Positions 52,088 to 59,581 of a stretch of 64,000 bases of DNA are shown here, in pieces (position 1 is the stretch's first letter; each line of letters begins with the position of its first letter). The notes beneath the pieces were generated by a model, which was given only the letters and a program-made list of their open reading frames with translations, was not told the origin of the DNA and did not search any database. The position numbers were made by a program, and so were the translations under genes. The stretch is from Lacticaseibacillus brantae DSM 23927. Lineage in GTDB: Bacteria; Bacillota; Bacilli; Lactobacillales; Lactobacillaceae. The stretch is from contig NZ_AYZQ01000001.1 in assembly GCF_001436115.1 (NCBI RefSeq), forward strand, positions 682,001 to 746,000, given 5' to 3'.

Positions 52088-52457
52088 CCCTGTCACCACG
52101 GTTCTTCATGAAATCGTCCAGCGGACTTCCTGCCTCTACGACAGCGGGAGCAGAATTAGCCTTTGGGTTCAGCTGTAACCGGTCTGAATAAGTCGCGATA
52201 TCCTTTCGCAGTGACTCAATCGCGTTCAGAATTGGGACCTTGCGTTGGTTTGTCGCACCGGCCTTATTAGTGTATTCTTCGGTAACCTTATATCCAGATT
52301 GTTCATACTGGTGGCTTAGTGCCGCGTACTGGTCCAACATCCCCGCGTAAATCGTGATGATATCGTCATAGGCCGGCTTATAAACACCCAGGTCTTTCAT
52401 CTGCTGTACAACTCGGCGGCGCCGGTCTAACGTTTGTACTTCAACTTCTTGTGTCAT
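52080..52457 (-). CDS. Terminase small subunit (P27-like)
   Basis: 125 aa, helical, with the pattern of P27-family small terminases ([39 protein letters not shown]). GGGGGTG precedes ATG. With the upstream HNH gene it suggests a cos-type phage; the cos site would lie nearby, perhaps in the G/C-tract-rich 52458-52560. Confidence 0.85.
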   Translation of the reverse strand: MTQEVEVQTLDRRRRVVQQMKDLGVYKPAYDDIITIYAGMLDQYAALSHQYEQSGYKVTEEYTNKAGATNQRKVPILNAIESLRKDIATYSDRLQLNPKANSAPAVVEAGSPLDDFMKNRGDRDE

Positions 52458-52532
52458 TCCGACACCCCCTTAATCAGATTGTCCGCGTAGTCGGAAAAAA
52501 CTCCCTATGCCCCATATCCCAAAAGCAAATTT

Positions 52533-52880
52533 TTAAATTTTCGAAGTGGGGGGGATAATTTTTTTCGTCGCGAAAAATTTTTCGAAATCTTTTTTTCTTT
52601 TTTGTTGCCAATAAATTCCCGGACCAACAATCTCATCAGACAATCGGTCATGCATTCTGTTATGACTTGCTTGACTCAATGGCAACAGGTTCCATGACTC
52701 GAGTGCAAGCATCGGATACGTATCAAGCGGATAGATGTGATGGATCATAGTCGCAGTCACTACTCGCCCATACCGTCGTTGCTCTTGGTCTTCATAGTTG
52801 TATCGCTTCATGATTACTTCGCGCTTGTATTTCCACTTGCGTGAGAGATAGAAACTATGGTTGCGGTCACGGTTGTTCAT
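52533..52880 (-). CDS. HNH endonuclease
   Basis: 115 aa. HNH core MIHHIYPLDTYPMLALESWNLLPLSQASHNRMHD. In HK97-type cos phages this nuclease works with terminase at cos. Start at ATG 52880, with AGGAG upstream; the longer frame would run into the hicA promoter. Confidence 0.9.
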   Translation of the reverse strand: MNNRDRNHSFYLSRKWKYKREVIMKRYNYEDQEQRRYGRVVTATMIHHIYPLDTYPMLALESWNLLPLSQASHNRMHDRLSDEIVGPGIYWQQKRKKDFEKFFATKKIIPPTSKI

Positions 52881-52923
52881 GCTTCTCACTCCTAAATAAA
52901 TACAGATATATCGGAATTGTTTG

Positions 52924-52952
52924 TTGACTTTGTACGTACATAGGCGCATAAT
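52924..52952 (+). promoter_or_regulatory. hicAB promoter and operator
   Basis: TTGACT (52924-52929), N17, CATAAT (52947-52952); the spacer holds the palindrome TGTACGTACA (52931-52940). Divergent from the HNH gene. Confidence 0.65.
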
Positions 52953-52975
52953 AGTTCTTGTAGGGAGGAAAGGTT

Positions 52976-53176
52976 ATGACAGAACACAACGCTAGAGAAG
53001 TCATCAAGCTTCTCAAGTCAAAGGGTTTCCAAGAGAAAGCAATTCGAGGTGACCATCATCAGTTCCAAAATGATTCAGGCTTCAAGATTCCGATTGCTTA
53101 CAGTCATTTGAAGGATGTTATCCCAATCGGAACTTACAAACGAATCTTGAAGGAACTCGACAAATCAGGCCAGTAA
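52976..53176 (+). CDS. hicA: HicA family toxin
   Basis: 66 aa; the HicA double-stranded-RNA-binding-like fold with catalytic His in RGDHHQFQ. HicA toxins cleave mRNA. GGGAGG precedes ATG. Plus strand, opposite to the late phage genes. Confidence 0.9.
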   Translation: MTEHNAREVIKLLKSKGFQEKAIRGDHHQFQNDSGFKIPIAYSHLKDVIPIGTYKRILKELDKSGQ

Positions 53177-53182
53177 TGGCCT
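53167..53182 (+). terminator. Hairpin between hicA and hicB
   Basis: AGGCCA/TGGCCT, 4-base loop, followed by TGTTTGT. It overlaps the hicA stop and could weaken read-through into hicB. Confidence 0.45.
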
Positions 53183-53228
53183 TGTTTGTCATGACCTTCC
53201 CCAAACTCACATGAATAGGAGTGATAAC

Positions 53229-53624
53229 ATGGCTAACCGTATCGCGGCTTATCCCGCACGCTTTGAACTATTACACGATGATGGCGACTACTACTCAGTC
53301 ACCTTTGATGACTTACCTGACACATATACCGATGGGCGTTCTTTAGCTCAAGCAATCTATCGCGCTGAAGAAGTATTAGGCTTAATGTTGTATGACGTTA
53401 AGGATCTACCTGCCGCTTCAAGCGTTGAAAGCATTCAGGCTAAGTATCCCGATGACTATGTTGCTTTGGTCGTCAGTGACTTAGACAAGGCGGCTAAAGA
53501 AGTCACCGTTCCATATGTTAAAAAGAACACTCGCATTCCTGCTGACCTTGCTAAACGTGCTGAGAATGCAGGCCTCAACTTCTCTGCCACCTTAACTGAA
53601 GCACTCGAAGCAAAGCTGGGTTAG
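53229..53624 (+). CDS. hicB: HicB family antitoxin
   Basis: 131 aa: N-terminal RNase H-like fold (YPARFELLHDDGDYYSVTFDDLPDTYTDGRSLAQA) and a C-terminal ribbon-helix-helix or helix-turn-helix (TRIPADLAKRAENAGLNFSATLTEALEAKLG). Start at ATG 53229 after AGGAGTG. Neutralises HicA and represses the operon. Confidence 0.9.
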   Translation: MANRIAAYPARFELLHDDGDYYSVTFDDLPDTYTDGRSLAQAIYRAEEVLGLMLYDVKDLPAASSVESIQAKYPDDYVALVVSDLDKAAKEVTVPYVKKNTRIPADLAKRAENAGLNFSATLTEALEAKLG

Positions 53625-53640
53625 CTGCCCGGCTTTTTTT
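53614..53640 (+). terminator. Terminator after hicB
   Basis: AGCTGGG/CCCGGCT overlapping the stop codon, followed by seven T. Confidence 0.75.
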
Positions 53641-53676
53641 GTGCATAAAAATAGACACCGAAGCGCCTACCAAAAT

Positions 53677-54204
53677 TCATCTATTCACCAATGCAATAAT
53701 TGAAATCACTATAGCTATAATCGCCAAGACGGCGGTGATTTTGTCTTTCAAGTCAAGTTGGGAATTAATCTGTTTAAAATACTTTGGTAAAGCAATCTGC
53801 CCAGAAACCACAAAAGCTAGACTAAATATGAAGCCAAACAACACCATCAAACCACTTAAATAAGTCACACCTAATACCCAAATCAGGCAGGCTATAGCAG
53901 AACCAAAAAATGCGTATCGATCTAAAAGGCTGCCTTCAAATGAATCTTGCACAATCCCAACCAAATACAGAATTAATCCTACAAGCAATAACATCAGATA
54001 CATTTGCACGGTACCGATAGGAATAACATAACGTCCGGCTTGGTGAAATGCTATAGAAGCAACAAAATTTGCCCTCCACTCTGCTAACTTCACTAAACCA
54101 AAGTAAATAAGAACAGACAGTGAAAAATCAATTATGCCAATCCCCGCTTTTCTCATTACTATATTTGCCCAGCTCGTTTTTTGGTTTGCCACCACTTTTT
54201 TCAT
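53677..54204 (-). CDS. Membrane protein of unknown function, 175 aa
   Basis: Four or five hydrophobic segments (about 21-40, 65-90, 98-115, 118-140 and 157-173). No family recognised. GAGGTGAG precedes ATG. Sits between hicB and the structured RNA, inside the phage but not part of a known morphogenetic step, so an accessory (moron) role such as superinfection immunity is possible but only a guess. Confidence 0.65.
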   Translation of the reverse strand: MKKVVANQKTSWANIVMRKAGIGIIDFSLSVLIYFGLVKLAEWRANFVASIAFHQAGRYVIPIGTVQMYLMLLLVGLILYLVGIVQDSFEGSLLDRYAFFGSAIACLIWVLGVTYLSGLMVLFGFIFSLAFVVSGQIALPKYFKQINSQLDLKDKITAVLAIIAIVISIIALVNR

Positions 54205-54277
54205 TTTCTCACCTCATAAAAAATAGTACCTGATAGTAACATCAGATACTACTTAATTATGAGATTTGAGGTGTATC

Positions 54278-54432
54278 GCCGATAAGGGGTATCGGCTATG
54301 CTACTGGTCAGGATTTGCACCTGACAACCTATCTGTGGTTTGTTCACGCAGTTGACCAGGCTCCGTAGAGTATCTGGCCCGCTGCGGGCTTACCTATTCG
54401 CCCACAGCAGCACACCGGATTAACCGCTCCGG
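54278..54432 (-). ncRNA. Putative structured tRNA-like RNA
   Basis: On the minus strand: a 5' hairpin (CCGGA/TCCGG, 54415-54432); a closing 9-bp helix (GTGCTGCTG at 54413-54405 with CAGTAGCAT at 54306-54298); a D-arm-like hairpin GGGC-N10-GCCC with GG in the loop (54403-54386); an extended arm (GCAG/CTGC, GGCCAG/CTGGTC, CTC/GAG closed by the tetraloop TACG; 54385-54348); a single-stranded segment; a T-arm-like hairpin GTCAGG-TGCAAAT-CCTGAC (54325-54307); a 3' hairpin GCCGATA/TATCGGC (54296-54278). No normal anticodon arm. No open frame covers it. Function unknown. Confidence 0.55.
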
Positions 54433-54510
54433 CCGCGCATCGCTATCAAAATGACTATTCGATACTATCAATTTACTACGGTTCATATAGCTATTTGGCT
54501 CACTTTTGGC

Positions 54511-54933
54511 TCACCATCCGAGTTCTTCCCGCAAGTCTTCAAGGAATCGTTGACGCCTGCGCTTGACTGACGGAACAGACAGGTTGAGCTTCTGGGCGAC
54601 TCCTTGAATCGTCAACGTGGGATGTTGCTTAATATACAGCTCGTTGATGATAACCACTGTATCTTCGTCAGCATTGCCAAGACACCTCTCAACTACCTTT
54701 TTGTTACGTTCCAAGTTGGTGAGTCGACGGTCATCTGCAATGGTGATAGCCATCAGTTCGCTGGTGTTGGTCATCACGTTTGACTTCCCACCGCCCACAT
54801 TGTTATCTGACTCTCGCCACGGGAATCGCAGTTCAGTCTCACGATCTAAAACATATCGCTCAATGTTTGGATAGTCCCGCAATACTTTGATTAGATGGTT
54901 ATAGATTTCCCTTTCCAGTAGGTTCACCTCCAA
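54511..54933 (-). CDS. RinA/ArpU family late transcription regulator
   Basis: About 135-140 aa; C-terminal helix-turn-helix TIQGVAQKLNLSVPSVKRRRQRFLEDLREELGW, typical of RinA/ArpU-like activators of the packaging-lysis operon. The start is uncertain: in-frame TTG (54933) and GTG (54927) lie inside the ribosome site GGAGGTG, while the codon at ideal spacing is CTG (54918). Confidence 0.8.
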   Translation of the reverse strand: MEVNLLEREIYNHLIKVLRDYPNIERYVLDRETELRFPWRESDNNVGGGKSNVMTNTSELMAITIADDRRLTNLERNKKVVERCLGNADEDTVVIINELYIKQHPTLTIQGVAQKLNLSVPSVKRRRQRFLEDLREELGW

Positions 54934-55099
54934 TAAATACTACTTCCACTAGTTATTTGTGTTTGTTTCGGGAAGCTTTTCTTTTCAAGAAAAAGCAATC
55001 CGACTTTCAAAAAGTGTGTAGTGAAAGTCCTTGTGTTGTCTGACTAGGTTGGTATTATCATTAGTAGAACGACTACCAACATAATAAGGAGCTGATTTA
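54934..55099. promoter_or_regulatory. Divergent intergenic region with two hairpins
   Basis: Lies between the RinA-like gene and the Abi-alpha gene. It has GCTTTTCTT/AAGAAAAGC-like dyad near 54975-54997 and GACTTTCA/TGAAAGTC at 55002-55029. A weak plus-strand promoter TTGTGT-N16-TATTAT (55031-55058) precedes the Abi-alpha gene. Confidence 0.4.
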
Positions 55100-55927
55100 A
55101 TGGACATTGTACTTTCAACACTTTTCACTGGTCTCGTTTCTTTTGGAACAGCTTATTTGACACATGGTAATGCGATAACCGAAAGTCTGGATGCGTTGTA
55201 CTACCTTAAAATTGGTCGCAAAACTATTGAGCAGGCCAATGATTTGAAGAGTCAATATGAGAAAGCCAGAACGAACCCTGATAATGCATTGCCTCAACCC
55301 ATGCTTGATGAAATGAAGAACCAGTTGGTACAAATTCAGAATGATCAAAATGAGTTTAAACAAGCTGTTGGTGAGCGACTGGCTAAAATTTCCGAGGAAA
55401 ATTTAAAGCTTCCCAACAAAAATATTGCCTCACCAACAATGGAAGCCACTGAAAACTACATTCAGGATAAAGAAATCAGGGACATGTTTGCGGCTTTACT
55501 CGCATCAAGCGCTGACCGGTCAAAAGAACATTTCGTTCGCCCCGCTTTTGTGCAAATCATCAAGGAAATGTCGCCAATCGACTCCAAAATATTAGCAACT
55601 TTGGGGCGAGTTGAACCGGTTGCTCGAATAATTCAATATAAGGAAGGGGAAAGTCAATATCGGGTGGTTAGAGAAGGTATCATCCCCGGCAGCGATACTT
55701 TCGGGACCCCAAACATGGTTGCCAGTAGTTTATATAATCTACAACGCTTAGGTCTGATTGATATCAAGTATGACCTGGCCGTTGCAAATGAATCTCGGTA
55801 TGACGATCTTAAGACAAGTATTCAATTCAATCAGGTACAAAAGGATAACCCGACACTGGATTTGCAATTAGGTTCGGCAGCAATTACGCCATTCGGCCAA
55901 GATTTCAAAGCCGCCGTTCTTTATTAA
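55100..55927 (+). CDS. Abi-alpha (DUF4393) family protein
   Basis: 275 aa. The middle region EATENYIQDKEIRDMFAALLASSADRSKEHFVRPAFVQIIKEMSPIDSKIL is the conserved core of DUF4393/Abi-alpha proteins, a family named after LAB abortive-infection proteins. AAGGAG precedes ATG. Single plus-strand gene amid minus-strand phage genes, with its own promoter region, so probably expressed in the lysogen and active against other phages (inference). Confidence 0.75.
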   Translation: MDIVLSTLFTGLVSFGTAYLTHGNAITESLDALYYLKIGRKTIEQANDLKSQYEKARTNPDNALPQPMLDEMKNQLVQIQNDQNEFKQAVGERLAKISEENLKLPNKNIASPTMEATENYIQDKEIRDMFAALLASSADRSKEHFVRPAFVQIIKEMSPIDSKILATLGRVEPVARIIQYKEGESQYRVVREGIIPGSDTFGTPNMVASSLYNLQRLGLIDIKYDLAVANESRYDDLKTSIQFNQVQKDNPTLDLQLGSAAITPFGQDFKAAVLY

Positions 55928-56060
55928 CATCTTGATATTCTTTCTCGTAGAGCTTTCGAATCATTTCGAGGGCTCTTTTTTGCATCTGGTCCAAAACAAA
56001 CCAAGACACTGTCAACGAAGTGGCAATTGAAATAACCACTACTAGTAGGAATGTTTTCAT
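55905..56060 (-). CDS. Small membrane protein, 51 aa
   Basis: MKTFLLVVVISIATSLTVSW... with one N-terminal membrane segment (4-23) and a charged helix. GGGGGT precedes ATG at eight bases. Its 3' end overlaps the convergent Abi-alpha gene by 23 bases. No family recognised. Confidence 0.6.
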   Translation of the reverse strand: MKTFLLVVVISIATSLTVSWFVLDQMQKRALEMIRKLYEKEYQDVNKERRL

Positions 56061-56063
56061 TAG

Positions 56064-56324
56064 CTAGTTACCCCCATCGCCATTGCCGGTATAAATAGCA
56101 GCGTCTTGCTGGTCCATTTCGTATTCGGTTAGCTTTTCCACGTACCATTGCGCCTTGTGTAAATCTTCCACACCATTCTTTTTTCGATAGCGGCTGATGT
56201 ACTTGAAGATGTTGCCCTTTAGGAAACCACGAAACTCATCGCCCTGCATACTTGCTTTGATCACATCGATAGTTTCCATGCCAGTGCTGTTGTAATGAGA
56301 CGGATGGTTTACACTATCAGTCAT
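56064..56324 (-). CDS. DUF3310 domain protein
   Basis: 86 aa: VNHPSHYNSTGMETIDVIKASM ... GFLKGNIFKYISRYRKKNGVEDLHKAQWYVEKL is the DUF3310 block, common in phage early regions; biochemical role not established. Start at ATG 56324, overlapping the stop of the upstream gene. Confidence 0.88.
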   Translation of the reverse strand: MTDSVNHPSHYNSTGMETIDVIKASMQGDEFRGFLKGNIFKYISRYRKKNGVEDLHKAQWYVEKLTEYEMDQQDAAIYTGNGDGGN

Positions 56325-56595
56325 TGAGCTCACCACCCGGAATTAAAATGTTTTCGCTCTTCTTATAAGCGTCAAAATAAAACTCGTTCTTGTCTCCGTT
56401 GTATGTGACTTCGTAATACATCCCATCTGCGATTTCAGTTGACAGCAGTGCTTTGCTGTTCTGTAGTGTCTTGGCGTACCAAACGACGTAAATCATCTCA
56501 CTACCAAAATCGAAGTCATCTTTAGCCTCCGTGTGCTGTTCAGCGTAATTCCCAACCAGAAGTTTGCACTTACTTAAAAATTCCTGTTCATTCAT
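56317..56595 (-). CDS. DUF6275 family protein
   Basis: 92 aa; VVWYAKTLQNSKALLSTEIADGMYYEVTYNGDKNEFYFDAYKK fits the family. Function unknown. Its ATG overlaps the end of the upstream gene in a conserved junction (GGAGGTCAAGGAAGATGA). Confidence 0.8.
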   Translation of the reverse strand: MNEQEFLSKCKLLVGNYAEQHTEAKDDFDFGSEMIYVVWYAKTLQNSKALLSTEIADGMYYEVTYNGDKNEFYFDAYKKSENILIPGGELND

Positions 56596-57136
56596 CTTCC
56601 TTGACCTCCTTATATCGATATACTCCAGCGCGACTATAGTCATGAGACTGGCAAATTGCCCAAAGCATTTCACTTGCTGGCCGCCTGCGATGGCTTGCCC
56701 CATGGTATTTAGTGGCAGCAACATCATACTTGCGGTACAGCCTTGTGCCTGATTTGTCTGGGCATAAAATGGCGCCTAAACCTGTTGGCAACTTAACTTC
56801 TCCAGCCATGTGCTTTTGCCACAGTTCTTCGGCAAATTCACTAGTGCAGACCAGGTAATTTTCATCGCCATAAAATGTCAGACCATTGCCGCTTGTATAG
56901 TCGGCCATACTTGATTTCACCTCGTAACAGGCGAAAGTGCCCAGCTCAACGCTCGTCGGCTCAACAACAATATCTGGCGTATAGGGCTTGAAACTAACAA
57001 AATCGATGCGGCGTTCTTTTTTGGTGTTCTTGTCAAAGTTAACCTCGGCTGACCAATAGCTGTTATTGCTAGTCAACCGTCTAGCCACGAGATTACTAAG
57101 CATTTTGGTGGTGGCCTTGCGAGCGGTGCTATTCAT
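56588..57136 (-). CDS. PD-(D/E)XK-nuclease-like phage protein
   Basis: 182 aa. RRIDFVSFKP ... TFACYEVKSSMADY fits the acidic D...ExK core of PD-(D/E)XK nucleases (about residues 41-80); LRYRRDCD-type flanks are absent, so the assignment is tentative. Starts and ends within the repeated gene junction; C-terminal tail KEVKEDE. Confidence 0.65.
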   Translation of the reverse strand: MNSTARKATTKMLSNLVARRLTSNNSYWSAEVNFDKNTKKERRIDFVSFKPYTPDIVVEPTSVELGTFACYEVKSSMADYTSGNGLTFYGDENYLVCTSEFAEELWQKHMAGEVKLPTGLGAILCPDKSGTRLYRKYDVAATKYHGASHRRRPASEMLWAICQSHDYSRAGVYRYKEVKEDE

Positions 57137-57506
57137 CTTCCTTGACCTCCACTTCATGCTTTTCAATATCGGTAACATTGTCATAAGGCAACTTGTACCT
57201 CCCACGCGTGTACCAATCCATTATTAGGGTTACTAACAGTTGCTTATTCATAGTTTCAGTCCAATTGTCGGCATAATCTTCAGGGTCTTCTTCATCTGCC
57301 CAATTTTGCAGACTCTCCAGCACATCTTCGGCTAATCCATCAAATGAGGGTGACGATTTGATAAACCGGCAAGTGTAAATGGTCGCTTTGCCAAAATCAC
57401 TCCAACCATTTTCTGCGTCTTCTGTTTTTGCCAGTATGCCAGCGTCTAAGGCGTCTTCACGGGTCTCATAAAGTTCGTCATTAAGTGAATAACCGTATCT
57501 AGTCAT
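57129..57506 (-). CDS. Hypothetical phage protein, 125 aa
   Basis: Acidic; no family recognised. N terminus TRYGYSLNDELYETREDALDAG. Ends VEVKEDE, encoded by the junction repeat, and overlaps the next ATG. Confidence 0.65.
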   Translation of the reverse strand: MTRYGYSLNDELYETREDALDAGILAKTEDAENGWSDFGKATIYTCRFIKSSPSFDGLAEDVLESLQNWADEEDPEDYADNWTETMNKQLLVTLIMDWYTRGRYKLPYDNVTDIEKHEVEVKEDE

Positions 57507-58023
57507 CTTCCTCGACCTCCACTTTATCGAGTGCTTGCACCCATGCAGGGGCCTCGTCAATCTGTGCTTGAGTAAATCTCAGCTCACTTCGTTTCATGGC
57601 GTCTTTCCGAAGCATGGTGATACCTGAGGCCGACCAGCCTAAGCCATCAAGGAAGCTTGCAAAATGCTCACGATCGATTGATTTCATTTCCCCGGTAGGA
57701 ATTGGCAGCACGTACTTCTTTTCCTTCTCAACTTCGTAGCCGTTGACGATAGCACGAACCAGCATGACAAAATCGCTTTTTGAAATGCTTGCTTCAGTGT
57801 GTCCATCAAAGCTCAGGTAAACATGGTAAATGCCATCCAAGTCCCGAATGGTTCTTTTGACCATATCAGATTTGTCTTGCGGAATTACTTCCTTGGCCGG
57901 CTGCATGGACTCGATCATCTTATAGAGGCTTGTTAATGCAACTTCAATCTCTCCCGTTGCCATCGCACCAAAATTTTCGTTAATGTCAACCAGACTATCT
58001 AACACGTCTTCTTTACTTGTCAT
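57499..58023 (-). CDS. DUF1642 domain protein (long form)
   Basis: 174 aa; the C-terminal half KKYVLPIPTG ... LRFTQAQIDEAPAWVQALDKVEVEEDD is the DUF1642 pattern frequent in LAB phages, function unknown. GGGGGT precedes ATG. A shorter paralogue lies at 58185-58421. Confidence 0.85.
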   Translation of the reverse strand: MTSKEDVLDSLVDINENFGAMATGEIEVALTSLYKMIESMQPAKEVIPQDKSDMVKRTIRDLDGIYHVYLSFDGHTEASISKSDFVMLVRAIVNGYEVEKEKKYVLPIPTGEMKSIDREHFASFLDGLGWSASGITMLRKDAMKRSELRFTQAQIDEAPAWVQALDKVEVEEDD

Positions 58024-58192
58024 CGTTCAATACCCCCATTTGTTTGATAATTGCGTCGTGATCCGCGTCGGTGATTGGAATAATATCTCCCAAGCCCAAC
58101 ATATCGATTACCCAGCAATCCAAGAAACTATCGTGCAGCATTCGTGAAATATAGCCTGCGTTAATATATCCGCCGTGTTCCAGCTTAATCAT
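58013..58192 (-). CDS. Small hypothetical protein, 59 aa
   Basis: MIKLEHGGYINAGYISRMLH...; acidic C-terminal half. Starts in the repeated junction (AAGGAAG before ATG) and overlaps the DUF1642 start by 11 bases. No family recognised. Confidence 0.65.
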   Translation of the reverse strand: MIKLEHGGYINAGYISRMLHDSFLDCWVIDMLGLGDIIPITDADHDAIIKQMGVLNDDK

Positions 58193-58421
58193 CTTCCTTA
58201 ACCTCCACAGGTTTCAATATACGTACCCAGTCCGGTGCCGCGGCAATCTGTGCTTTAGTGACGTGTAATTTATCTTCCGTCAAGGTTTGACTATGTGTGT
58301 AATATGAAAAAGTTTGCACCCATCCATAATCACCATTGCTCCAAGCGTAAAAACTGTATTCGCCCAATTTGTCGGTACCAGTCGGAATTGGTAGAACGTA
58401 CTTCTTGTCAACGGTTGTCAT
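58185..58421 (-). CDS. DUF1642-like protein (short form)
   Basis: 78 aa; KKYVLPIPTG near the start and LHVTKAQIAAAPDWVRILKPVEVKEDD at the end match the two ends of the long DUF1642 protein with the middle missing. GGAGG seven bases before ATG 58421. Confidence 0.75.
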   Translation of the reverse strand: MTTVDKKYVLPIPTGTDKLGEYSFYAWSNGDYGWVQTFSYYTHSQTLTEDKLHVTKAQIAAAPDWVRILKPVEVKEDD

Positions 58422-58432
58422 CTCATATCCTC

Positions 58433-59122
58433 CTAGTGCCATCTAAAGGCGCCGTGCTTAAACATCAGCAACACTTGATCTACCACTTCGCGTGAGACCT
58501 TCATCTCTTCCACGATTTCTTCAGGTGTCTTATCACGTTCCATTTTCACAATCCCACGTGCCAATGTTTCAAACTCCAGCGTGTTAATGGTTTTCTGAAC
58601 GCTTGCGGGTTTCTCTGCCTCTACCGGAGCTGGTTCGTCTTGCTCCACCGGCATATATTGTTTGCCGACCTCTTTCTCAGACCATACGCCGTGGTAGAAA
58701 GTCATCTGCCTGTAAGACTTATTGGTATCCACGTACTTGCGGATAAACTCGCGCGATATTTTCAAGGCTTTCTTGGCTTGATTGTCTGACTTGAAGTACA
58801 TAATTTTCTTACCATCAATCGACACTTTGAGGGAATATCGCTCGAAAATTTTGATTTTGTTTTCCGCGACAACTTTTCGGACCCAGCTATAATCGAGGTC
58901 GATTTCATCTGCTATTTCCGATACTGAGTACCCGTCTTCAGCTAAAGCGTTAATCCGCGCAATTGTTGATGTTGCCTTTTTACTGACTTTCTTGCGTGGC
59001 TTTCGATACGGTAGGACAAACACTAATTCCTCAGGTGGCGCTTTTACGACACTGCCATATCGGGCTTCCACATCGTGTAAGTGGTTGTAAAAATTATCGT
59101 CGAGTGTGCTCACATCAATCAC
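58433..59122 (-). CDS. Phage protein with two helix-turn-helix-like segments
   Basis: 229 aa. Helix-turn-helix-like stretches at about 65-95 (GYSVSEIADEIDLDYSWVRKVVAENKI) and 200-225 (KTPEEIVEEMKVSREVVDQVLLMF). Possible DNA-binding role; no named family. Start taken as GTG 59122, overlapping the MazG stop (GTGATTGA). Confidence 0.6.
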   Translation of the reverse strand: MIDVSTLDDNFYNHLHDVEARYGSVVKAPPEELVFVLPYRKPRKKVSKKATSTIARINALAEDGYSVSEIADEIDLDYSWVRKVVAENKIKIFERYSLKVSIDGKKIMYFKSDNQAKKALKISREFIRKYVDTNKSYRQMTFYHGVWSEKEVGKQYMPVEQDEPAPVEAEKPASVQKTINTLEFETLARGIVKMERDKTPEEIVEEMKVSREVVDQVLLMFKHGAFRWH

Positions 59123-59579
59123 CCATCTTCCCAAAGGCGCCGTCCACCATTTCACCTTCGCGGTCTTTAATGACTTCGTATGCAACGCTGATGCAATCTT
59201 CAATATCTAATCCTAGTTGCATGGCGAAGATAGTCATGACCACATACATATCGCCTAGCGAATCTTTAATCTGATCAGGCTTCTTTTTGTTGAACCCTTC
59301 GGCCAGCTCGCCTACCTCTTCGGTCAATTTGTTTAATTGCCGGCTTGGGTCAGCTGTGTCTAGCTTGCGGTTAATCGCCCACGCCTTGATAGCGGGCGTG
59401 ACGTTGATGACGGATGACATTTCTAGTTTCGTTTTCAAATGGTCGTTCTCCAATCGGGTATCAATTAATTCAGCATGTACATCATCCAAGCGGTTCAATG
59501 CATCGTTGCGTTCATCTGTTATTCGGTCGATTTTCTCAGACATATCTTGATATGCCCAATCATTTTCCGGGTCTGTCAT
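59115..59579 (-). CDS. MazG-like nucleotide pyrophosphohydrolase
   Basis: 154 aa: coiled N terminus, then KLTEEVGELAEGFNKKKPDQIKDSLGDMYVV with the EExxE...D metal-binding pattern of the MazG fold. Would hydrolyse (d)NTPs or alarmone during infection. GGAGGG precedes ATG. Confidence 0.88.
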   Translation of the reverse strand: MTDPENDWAYQDMSEKIDRITDERNDALNRLDDVHAELIDTRLENDHLKTKLEMSSVINVTPAIKAWAINRKLDTADPSRQLNKLTEEVGELAEGFNKKKPDQIKDSLGDMYVVMTIFAMQLGLDIEDCISVAYEVIKDREGEMVDGAFGKMGD

Positions 59580-59581
59580 TT

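Noticed and set aside
54299-54411. The tRNA-like fold as an ordinary tRNA gene
   Set aside because: At 113 nt it is too long, has no anticodon arm in the right place and lacks the TTC of the T loop. Reported as a structured RNA instead.
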